Of a stretch of DNA of 11,710 nt, positions 6,324 to 11,710 are shown in pieces (position 1 is the first letter of the stretch; every line of letters begins with the position of its first letter). The notes beneath the pieces are model-generated. The model saw only the letters and a program-made list of their open reading frames with translations, did not search any database and was not told the origin of the DNA. The translations under genes were made by a program, and so were the position numbers. This DNA comes from an uncultured Oscillospiraceae bacterium (lineage in GTDB: Bacteria > Bacillota > Clostridia > Oscillospirales > Acutalibacteraceae), in contig USLQ01000010.1 of assembly GCA_900555545.1 (NCBI GenBank), forward strand, positions 1-11,710. Reading direction: 5' to 3'.

Positions 6324-7127
6324 TCAGGCGCTCTCCTTCTCCCCGACCTCCTCAGAGGCGGGGTATTTTTTTGCCATCCAGCGCTTGTAAAAGAACATGC
6401 CCACTGCGCCGAGGACTACCGTGGCCGCGTACACGCCGATGACAAGTCCCCAGTTGCGGTCGCCGAGGGCGCTGCCGCAGATGGTGGAGGAGATAATCGC
6501 TGGAAAACGTGCGATGGTTGTCAGCACCATAAAGGTGGGGATGTTGATGGGCAATACCCCCACCAGATACGTGATCACGTCCTTGGGCGTGGCAGGGATC
6601 AGATAGATCACAAAGAGCAGGGCATTGACTTTTTCCGCCTGCTGTAAAAACCGGAGGGACTTGAGCTTTTGCTCCGGGACAAAGAGATGGACCATCTTCA
6701 TCCCCAATTTGCGGGTAAAGCCGATGATGATAAAGGAACCGATCAGCGTACCGATCATACAGTACAGGCAGCCGAGCCAGGTACCAAAGGCGTATCCGGT
6801 GCCAATCTCCAACGGTTCGGCCGGGATAATTTTGATAACGGTCTGGAGGGCGCGCACTGCGATGAAGAGCAGCGGGGCGGCCGCCCCCTTGGCATCGAGC
6901 CATGCGCGGAACCGCTCCGTATCGGAGACAAACGCCCACAGCGGCCCGCCATACAGGATACACAGCACAACACTGGTCAACGATATGGCGCCGATCAGTG
7001 CCACCACACCGATTTTTTTCAAGAGCTGGAGTTTCTCCTCCCGGGTGAGCTCCTCATGCTTTTTGCGGCTCAGACGGGCAAGTTTTGAAAATTTTGACAC
7101 AACAGTTTGGGTCGTCAAGCAGAACAC
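6324..7127 (-). CDS. TVP38/TMEM64 (VTT, DedA-superfamily) membrane protein
   Basis: Integral membrane protein of up to 267 residues. A charged cytosolic N-terminus (about 1-38) precedes hydrophobic segments near 39-60, 84-102, 112-136, 168-190, 195-220 and 226-246. The VTT core signatures are visible: IIPAEPLEIGTGYAFGTWLG (100-119) and the re-entrant-loop-like IPATPKDVITYLVG (177-190), then TTIARFPAIISSTICGSALG (203-222). VTT proteins are linked to lipid scrambling and membrane homeostasis; a role in bacteria is inferred. The start is unsettled: the GTG at 7127 lies only 2-3 nt after AAGGAA, while an in-frame TTG at 7118 has proper 9-nt spacing and may be the true start. The gene follows the glycosyltransferase by 18 nt on the same strand, so they form an operon, perhaps acting together on envelope glycolipids. 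Confidence 0.87.
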   Translation of the reverse strand: MFCLTTQTVVSKFSKLARLSRKKHEELTREEKLQLLKKIGVVALIGAISLTSVVLCILYGGPLWAFVSDTERFRAWLDAKGAAAPLLFIAVRALQTVIKIIPAEPLEIGTGYAFGTWLGCLYCMIGTLIGSFIIIGFTRKLGMKMVHLFVPEQKLKSLRFLQQAEKVNALLFVIYLIPATPKDVITYLVGVLPINIPTFMVLTTIARFPAIISSTICGSALGDRNWGLVIGVYAATVVLGAVGMFFYKRWMAKKYPASEEVGEKESA

Positions 7128-7145
7128 TTCCTTGGATTTTCAGAC

Positions 7146-8006
7146 TTATACGGCGGCCGTACCTAAGGAACGGGATGGGCGAATGGCCGGCTCCTCCACA
7201 CAGTCGCGCAGGCTGTTATAAAAGCGGTCGAGCTCGCCGCGGTAGCCGTCCTTCCACGGTTTATTTTTGCCGCAGTAGTGGACAATGACCGCTATCCTCT
7301 CGATCTCATCGATCGATTCCACACGCCTGTTCCTGTTAAAGCGGTTGTGATTGTGCCAGTAGGTCTCATCCAGATTGTAATAGAGCGCATCCACATAGGC
7401 CGTCTTTGAAGCATACATACCGTTTATAATATCCTGATCCTTCAGCGGCAGGCGGCCGCGGTTTTCACGGATGTAGTCGTAGATGGCGCGGACGTCCTGC
7501 TCCGCGCGCAAAAGATCCAAATTCATCAGCAGGACGCCGGCATTGATATACTGCGCCCCACGCGGCATCTTCAGCCGGACCCGATTGATCCACTGCATCA
7601 CGTTGAACTGATGCGAGGCGCCGGCAAAGTACCGCCCGGTCAGATCCATCGCGTACAACTCATCCAGCGGATTGATCACAACAAGATCCGGATCCAGGTA
7701 GAGCACACGGTCAAGCGTTTCCGGCAGGAACTGTGCCGCAAGCAGCCGGTAATAGGTGGCCTTGGGGATCCGATCGTCCACCGGGGCGTCATCAAACATT
7801 TGGGGCGAGATTGGGACGGAATGGATCCGGATCCGGTCGCCCGGCACACGCTCGGCCAGATAGCGGAAGTCCTCCGCGGTGAGAGAGGCATGCGCCACGT
7901 AAACATCAAAGGTGTTGGCCGGATTGGAGACTGCGATCGAGTTGAGCATTACAGTCAAGGGCTTGATATAGCCGCTATCGAGTGTTACAAGAATATTCAT
8001 TTTCAT
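7146..8006 (-). CDS. Glycosyltransferase family 8 protein
   Basis: 286 residues, retaining GT-A glycosyltransferase similar to LPS galactosyl/glucosyltransferases and general-stress GT8 proteins; it transfers a sugar from a UDP-sugar to an unknown acceptor, probably at the inner face of the membrane or on a cell-surface glycan precursor. Seen: N-terminal MNILVTLDSGYIKPLTVMLN (3-22), the metal-binding DxD as YLDPDLVV (103-110, D105/D107), the NAGVLLMNL motif (155-163), LKDQDIIN (188-195) and HYCGKNKPWK (243-252), whose histidine completes the metal site. No membrane segment. GGAGG lies 9 nt before the ATG at 8006 (a second ATG 6 nt on is possible). It is first in a two-gene operon with the VTT protein and has a long upstream region (8007-8430) that may control it. 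Confidence 0.93.
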   Translation of the reverse strand: MKMNILVTLDSGYIKPLTVMLNSIAVSNPANTFDVYVAHASLTAEDFRYLAERVPGDRIRIHSVPISPQMFDDAPVDDRIPKATYYRLLAAQFLPETLDRVLYLDPDLVVINPLDELYAMDLTGRYFAGASHQFNVMQWINRVRLKMPRGAQYINAGVLLMNLDLLRAEQDVRAIYDYIRENRGRLPLKDQDIINGMYASKTAYVDALYYNLDETYWHNHNRFNRNRRVESIDEIERIAVIVHYCGKNKPWKDGYRGELDRFYNSLRDCVEEPAIRPSRSLGTAAV

Positions 8007-8263
8007 TTGTCAGGACCTCCTTTAACTGTCCGTTCAGAGTAAATGCGTCTGTCTGATTGATGGTTCGGACTCGCGCCGCAATTGTACACCGGCGCTTTTG
8101 GGGGAGCGATACCAGAATTCTTCCGATTCCCGTCCCAGGTATGCGGCTATCCCCTCACCGATTCCTATCATACCGGACAGCCATTACATTCCGGGAACAT
8201 GGAACTGAATTTTTAGCGATGCTTTGATGAAGAATTCCGTACGATTTTCCGGCCGTCTTTTAC
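8007..8263 (-). other. Upstream/leader region of the glycosyltransferase operon
   Basis: No gene is supported. Read on the minus strand it holds CCGGA/TCCGG (near 8194-8173), a pair of GGAATCGG repeats (8165-8158 and 8130-8123, 35 nt apart), and a G+C-rich 6-bp hairpin GCGCCG/CGGCGC with 11-nt loop (8095-8073), then GGAGG and the start codon. No T-run follows the hairpin in the direction of the gene, so it is not a terminator. No convincing promoter lies inside, so the operon may depend on the promoter at 8436-8464. Confidence 0.35.
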
Positions 8264-8292
8264 AAAAAAGAAACAAAAATGAAACTTTTTCA
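8264..8292 (-). terminator. Weak candidate terminator of the predicted small RNA
   Basis: On the minus strand TGAAA/TTTCA (8292-8280, 3-nt loop) is followed by TTTTTGTTTCTTTTTT (8279-8264). The U-tract is excellent but the stem is short and A+T only, so termination would be partial at best. If it works, the transcript from the promoter at 8436-8464 ends here. Confidence 0.35.
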
Positions 8293-8430
8293 AATATTCA
8301 CGTCTACCCCTCCGCTTTTATCTTATCACGGTCACCCCTTTATTTCTCTAACGGGCGACTAACGTTTGCCTTACAGCTTTGTAAGGTAATGTACGGTACC
8401 GTGTCCCACCATGCTCCCTTTCGACCGCCC
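8264..8430 (-). ncRNA. Candidate structured small RNA or structured leader
   Basis: A transcript from the promoter just upstream would begin near 8430, exactly at a helix GGGCG (8430-8426) / CGCCC (8357-8353), extendable by wobble pairs. Inside it is a perfect 7-bp hairpin CCTTACA/TGTAAGG (8386-8369, loop AAGC) and a palindrome ACGGTACCGT (8402-8393). GGTC (8426-8423) can pair with GACC (8333-8330), outside the first helix, which would form a pseudoknot. Two similar 12-mers, GGGGTGACCGTG and GGGGTAGACGTG, follow, then the U-rich tract. No coding frame on the minus strand accounts for the region. The length (about 165 nt), own promoter and U-tract fit a free-standing RNA; a cis leader of the glycosyltransferase is the alternative. 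I could not assign a family; 6S RNA, raiA-type RNA and riboswitches should be tested. Confidence 0.45.
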
Positions 8431-8435
8431 ACTCG

Positions 8436-8464
8436 ATTATATCGCCGAAGTAGACAAAAATCAA
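8436..8464 (-). promoter_or_regulatory. Near-consensus promoter upstream of the structured RNA region
   Basis: On the minus strand TTGATT (8464-8459) and a perfect TATAAT (8441-8436) are separated by 17 nt. The predicted start is around 8428-8431. Transcription would enter the structured region and, if not terminated at 8264, continue to the glycosyltransferase at 8006. Confidence 0.7.
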
Positions 8465-8672
8465 GCAAAAATTAGATATTCTACACAGAAAACAATTTTA
8501 ACAAAGATATATATATATATAAATTGTACAAATTAGCCAGTGAGCATTTCACTTGATATACGGACATCCTGTTCCGAACAAACAACAGACAGGAATTGCA
8601 TCTTGCCCCTATTATCCCCCAAGCCCGTTCAGGAAGCGGTAAAGGAAACGGTTAAGACTTTATAAAGAATTT
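8465..8672. other. A+T-rich intergenic stretch without a recognisable gene
   Basis: It contains an alternating (AT)7A tract at 8507-8521, the inverted repeats AGTGA/TCACT (8539-8553) and TCCTGT/ACAGGA (8567-8594, 16-nt loop), and TTGTACAA near 8524-8531. None is followed by a T-run on the minus strand, so no clear terminator for the ABC operon is seen. The A+T richness may help promoter opening downstream. Confidence 0.4.
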
Positions 8673-9101
8673 TTACGGATATTCCAATACCAGCAGGAAC
8701 GACTCCCCATCCGGATAGGTACAGACAAACTGGCTGCCCGAACGCTTGGCGATCAGGAAAAACTCCCTGCCGGTTTTCAGGTCAAACTGCGTGTTTTGCC
8801 GTACGACACGCACCTGCGCCCGGTCAAAACAGGGGCGCTCGCCGACCGACAGCCCTTCGATCTGGCGGGCCAAACGCTCATACAGCTCCATACGGCCAAC
8901 AGGCGGATCGCCCGGGGAGGCGTTTGCAGCCAGCGCCCGCTCCAAATAGCGGGCGTAGTCCGGCTCCATCAATTCCTCCGCCGGAACGGTGATCTCCGGC
9001 GCTTTGGCATGCCGCACCTTTTCAATCAGCAGCGCGGCCATCTTCGGAGAGAAGAGGATAAAGTCCTGATCCCCTGTGACACGAATCCTGTACTCCCGCA
9101 T
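8673..9101 (-). CDS. Hypothetical protein co-translated with the ABC permease
   Basis: 142 residues, soluble, no signal peptide, membrane segment or recognised domain. Visible are an N-terminal strand pattern (REYRIRVTGDQDFILFSP), a helical middle with PAEELMEPDYARYLERALA (41-59 approx.) and a C-terminal strand-rich part (RAQVRVVRQNTQFDL, then FLLVLEYP at the end). The start ATG at 9101 overlaps the permease stop as TGATG with GGAG 5 nt upstream, so translational coupling is likely; an in-frame GTG at 9107 is an alternative. The gene is much richer in G+C than the permease (8881-8940 is 70% by hand count). Co-translation suggests an accessory or regulatory role for the exporter, but no function is proposed. 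It is the last gene of the operon. Confidence 0.72.
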   Translation of the reverse strand: MREYRIRVTGDQDFILFSPKMAALLIEKVRHAKAPEITVPAEELMEPDYARYLERALAANASPGDPPVGRMELYERLARQIEGLSVGERPCFDRAQVRVVRQNTQFDLKTGREFFLIAKRSGSQFVCTYPDGESFLLVLEYP

Positions 9102-11509
9102 CAGCACTCCACCCCTCTGAGCCGCTCCACCAGAGCCTCTCTGGAGAAGCTTTTCATCGACACAAGGGTAATGATCAGCGGTACGGCGATGAGTACGGCT
9201 GCATAGGCAATGGCAAAGGCAACCGGGAACTGGAACGCCATATAATAGGCGCCCATATCATACAGCACATTACTTAAAATATATCCACAGAGCGTTCCTA
9301 TCGTCATAGTCACTCCGACCGTTGCGAGGACTAAAATTAAACTTTCACTTAAAAGCATTTTCCTGATCTGGCTCTTAGACATTCCGATAGATTCGAGCAT
9401 TGCCAGTTCCTGTTTTCTCGTCACGATGTTGGTAATGAGTGTGTTCATCATACTCAATATACTGAACATCATAATAAAGACCGACAGCCCGCTGATTGCT
9501 CCGAAGAGGGTGTTCGCTGTCTGATCATACGAAGCTTTTCTGTCAGCGTAAGTATCCATGGAAAGTTCCGGCCTCTCATCCAGTATCTCTTTCAGAGCCT
9601 CTCCTACTACGCCTTCCTTTTCAGGGGCAGCGGATATGAGCAGCTGAACATTCAGGTTGTCGTAGGAAAGCTGGTTTAAGACTGCCCGCTCAGGCATTAC
9701 GAACCATCCGTCCACATTATCATTGTCTTTACTGTACTGGTCATTTAAAATGCCCAGTACCGTTACTTCCTTTTCCGCCATCTTGCTGCCGTCATAGTAT
9801 TGGAGATTCACCTGATCTCCGATCTCAAACTCCCATCCATAGATTTCCATGACATTTGTGTTGCTGTGAATCAACACATAATCGCCGGACATCATCTTAT
9901 CATAATCCCATGTACCCTCTTCCATGTATTTTTCGATCCCCTTTATCTCCTCATCGCTCATAGGATAAAGGTAATCGTCGTTCGCATATTCCTCATGCTT
10001 TGGGAAGTCAAATTTCACGCCCAGGCTCTTCAGTTCCTCTACCTTTTCCACTCCGTCTATGGCCAAAATCTCTTCGACCATATCGTCTCCCATAGATTTT
10101 TCCGCCTGCATCCCGCTCATTCCATTTTCGTTAAGCTCCACAGCCGAATCGGAATAGTAGATATCAAACTCTGCATCTTTCCAGATACCCTGTCTCGAAT
10201 AGCCGTCCCTGTCAAAAGACGAAATATAAGTGGCCGCCGTCATAAAGAGGATCCCACCGAGCGCAAGGGAGAGCATGGTGACAGCCGCTTTCTTTTTATT
10301 CTTTGAAAAATTCATTATGCCCAGCCCAAAAGGCGTAAGACTGCGGCACAGTTTCCTGTTTGCGGCCTTTTTCATATCGTCCTGCGGCACATAGCGGAGC
10401 GCCTCCATAGGAGATACCGCAGCCGCCAGCTTTGCGGGCTTGTGTACGGAAATCATCGTAATGATGTAAACAACAATAAATACGCAGACCGCCGTCAACA
10501 ATGTGTTGATAATACTGAAGCCGGATGGGATAATGAAGTATCCCGCTATACCGCCGATCAGGATACCAATGGGCGAGGCATAGAGGAATAACCTGCGCCC
10601 CTCCTTGGACACCAGCTTTTTCATCTGCTTTTTCGTCATACCAATGGTGCGGAGCTGCCCAAACTGATGGATCTTTCCGATAACGGACAGATAGAACACA
10701 CCGTAAATAACCAAGATGCAGGCAAGCAGGATGACAAGCCCGACCAGACCATAGGTCAATACATCCTGCGTATCTACGGATAAGGAGTCGAGGAACGCTT
10801 TGGACGGGCTGATATATTTTCTTGCGATCCCTGCGTCGCTGCCGATCAGGTACATCGCTTCCTTACAATCTTCCGGGTGCATTGTTGTCGCGCCGTACAA
10901 TTTGGCATAAACCTCATACGGGGAGTCCTTCAACTGGCTGCCGTTATCCGCATAGTCTTTGGAAAAGAAGGTTGCAAACTGTTTTGCGGTTTCTTCGCCT
11001 TTCAGGATACCCGTAACCGTAAAGGTTTCTGTGTTGCCATCGTAAAAATTAAGCGTTACCCGGCTTCCGATTTGCGGCTCGACATTCATCCTCTTGAGCA
11101 TTGCCGCCTGGACGGCGACTTCATTTTCTTTTTCGGGCAATTTGCCGCTTTCCAGTTCTCCGATCCGGATTTTATCGGAAAGCTCGCTGACATAGTAAGG
11201 AATAACCTCAAACCCGTCCATCTCGGAGGGCGTCCCCGTCTTAACCTGAACTTGATAGGCAATGCGCTCATCGGCTTTTAAGGCTTCCACCTGACTGTCC
11301 GAGAGGTTATAGTAGCCGACCTCCTGTGCGTGGGAAAGCTGCCTTTGAGTATCTTCCCGCTGACCTACGGCGTACATCAGGATTGCCATCAGCAGGGCAG
11401 ACGCCAAAACAATCGTGATCATTACAAAGATGTTGCGCATACGGCTTGACTTTAAGCTCTGCCTGGACATCTGCGCAATCATTTTGGAACTTATCTTCTT
11501 ATTGCTCAT
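9101..11509 (-). CDS. ABC transporter permease, two-domain FtsX-like (MacB-type)
   Basis: 802-residue membrane subunit of an ABC exporter or mechanotransmission complex. Predicted membrane segments: about 27-47, 252-275, 308-328, 335-356, 408-430, 668-690, 725-748 and 760-785. They form two repeats of the FtsX plan, each with a large extracytoplasmic domain (about 50-250 and 431-667). Cytoplasmic coupling motifs appear twice: QLRTIGMTKKQMKKLVSKEG (285-304) and ELAMLESIGMSKSQIRKMLL (701-720); each repeat closes with a P-M-E-A-L-R-Y or R-E-A-L-V-E-R-L-R-G type motif (367-373, 790-799). The substrate is unknown; such systems handle antimicrobial peptides, macrolides, lipoproteins or act as sensors. 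AAGGGGGGAG lies 4 nt before the ATG at 11509, 12 nt after the ATPase stop. The gene is A+T-leaning except for its last 45 codons. Confidence 0.93.
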   Translation of the reverse strand: MSNKKISSKMIAQMSRQSLKSSRMRNIFVMITIVLASALLMAILMYAVGQREDTQRQLSHAQEVGYYNLSDSQVEALKADERIAYQVQVKTGTPSEMDGFEVIPYYVSELSDKIRIGELESGKLPEKENEVAVQAAMLKRMNVEPQIGSRVTLNFYDGNTETFTVTGILKGEETAKQFATFFSKDYADNGSQLKDSPYEVYAKLYGATTMHPEDCKEAMYLIGSDAGIARKYISPSKAFLDSLSVDTQDVLTYGLVGLVILLACILVIYGVFYLSVIGKIHQFGQLRTIGMTKKQMKKLVSKEGRRLFLYASPIGILIGGIAGYFIIPSGFSIINTLLTAVCVFIVVYIITMISVHKPAKLAAAVSPMEALRYVPQDDMKKAANRKLCRSLTPFGLGIMNFSKNKKKAAVTMLSLALGGILFMTAATYISSFDRDGYSRQGIWKDAEFDIYYSDSAVELNENGMSGMQAEKSMGDDMVEEILAIDGVEKVEELKSLGVKFDFPKHEEYANDDYLYPMSDEEIKGIEKYMEEGTWDYDKMMSGDYVLIHSNTNVMEIYGWEFEIGDQVNLQYYDGSKMAEKEVTVLGILNDQYSKDNDNVDGWFVMPERAVLNQLSYDNLNVQLLISAAPEKEGVVGEALKEILDERPELSMDTYADRKASYDQTANTLFGAISGLSVFIMMFSILSMMNTLITNIVTRKQELAMLESIGMSKSQIRKMLLSESLILVLATVGVTMTIGTLCGYILSNVLYDMGAYYMAFQFPVAFAIAYAAVLIAVPLIITLVSMKSFSREALVERLRGVEC

Positions 11510-11521
11510 TGTGCTCCCCCC

Positions 11522-11710
11522 TTACGCATGGATTTTGCCATCTTCAATACGGATCCGAACATCCGCCTTTTCCGCAATCTCAGGGTTATGGGTAATCATC
11601 ACGATGGTCTGATGGAACTTTTCGCTTGTCATTTTTAAAAGGTCGATCACCTTATCGCTTGTGTGGCTGTCGAGGTTGCCCGTGGGCTCATCTGCCAGAA
11701 TAATGGCCGG
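11522..11710 (-). CDS. ABC transporter ATP-binding protein, C-terminal part (runs off window)
   Basis: Only the last 62 codons are present; the start, Walker A and signature motif lie beyond the right edge. Seen: Walker B with catalytic glutamate (AIILADEPT, 2-10), D-loop GNLDS (11-15), and the switch histidine in VMITHNPEIAEKAD (37-50), followed by a short C-terminal strand VRIRIEDGKIHA. This is the LolD/MacB-type ATPase pattern that pairs with FtsX-like permeases, and the permease gene starts 12 nt downstream. The nucleotide-binding subunit energises the exporter on the cytoplasmic side of the membrane. Confidence 0.95.
   Translation of the reverse strand, partial: PAIILADEPTGNLDSHTSDKVIDLLKMTSEKFHQTIVMITHNPEIAEKADVRIRIEDGKIHA

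Noticed and set aside
8073..8095. GCGCCG/CGGCGC hairpin as a terminator
   Set aside because: On the minus strand, where transcription is expected, it is followed by GAGTCCG rather than T's. The TTTT on the + side would serve a rightward transcript for which there is no gene.
8369..8386. CCTTACA-N4-TGTAAGG as a TetR-type operator
   Set aside because: It looks like a dyad operator, but it lies well downstream of the predicted start and within other pairing elements, so an RNA hairpin is the simpler reading; no regulator gene is adjacent.
8224..8475. 83-codon + strand frame in the large intergenic gap
   Set aside because: No ribosome site, low-complexity unrecognisable product, and it runs antisense to the promoter and structured RNA region.
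8507..8521. (AT)7 tract as a repeat element or origin
   Set aside because: A short simple-sequence tract in an A+T-rich intergenic region, with no DnaA boxes or iterons beside it.

Overview
This 11.7 kb window looks like chromosomal DNA of a low-to-moderate-GC member of the Firmicutes, probably Clostridia. The support is strong purine-rich Shine-Dalgarno sites (GGAGG, AAAGGAG, GAGGAGG), TTGNNN-N16/17-TATAAT promoters, the style of the isoleucyl-tRNA synthetase, and a MacB/FtsX-type ABC exporter. Genus cannot be decided from the sequence. Base composition is uneven: the ileS block is G+C rich, while the acetyltransferase at 979-1488 and most of the ABC permease are clearly A+T richer, suggesting a resident core with acquired pieces.

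Layout, left to right. Positions 1-106 hold no supportable gene but contain three potential hairpins, the last followed by a T-run (a candidate + strand terminator). A run of minus-strand genes follows: a class I SAM methyltransferase (107-919), a RimJ/RimL-type GNAT acetyltransferase (979-1488), a small DUF2007-like protein (1543-1782), a strong hairpin terminator (1813-1838), a NYN-domain putative RNase with a C-terminal OST-HTH/LOTUS domain (1847-2632), and ileS (2629-5747). ileS and the NYN gene overlap as ATGA. ileS is broken by a frameshift near 5282, best explained by loss of 7 nt between two TATTT repeats. Reconstructed, it is a full 1041-residue enzyme of an unusual subgroup (HHAWG instead of HIGH, KFSKT instead of KMSKS).

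At 5748-5887 two back-to-back promoters drive ileS leftward and an ElaA/YjcF-type acetyltransferase (5888-6322) rightward. There is no room for a T-box leader on ileS. Convergent to this acetyltransferase is a minus-strand pair: a family 8 glycosyltransferase (7146-8006) followed by a TVP38/VTT membrane protein (6324-7127).

The 666-nt gap 8007-8672 is the most interesting non-coding part. A near-consensus minus-strand promoter (8436-8464) fires into a compact region (about 8264-8430) with a 5'-end helix, a possible pseudoknot and a perfect 7-bp hairpin, ending in a U-rich tract. This is either a free-standing structured small RNA or a long (about 420 nt) leader of the glycosyltransferase operon.

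The right end is an ABC export operon on the minus strand: the C-terminal 62 residues of the ATPase (runs off the window), an 802-residue two-domain FtsX-like permease, and a 142-residue protein of unknown function coupled to the permease by a TGATG overlap. The permease shows a composition break near 9240, hinting at a recombinant origin. No CRISPR array, insertion sequence, tRNA or rRNA was seen.
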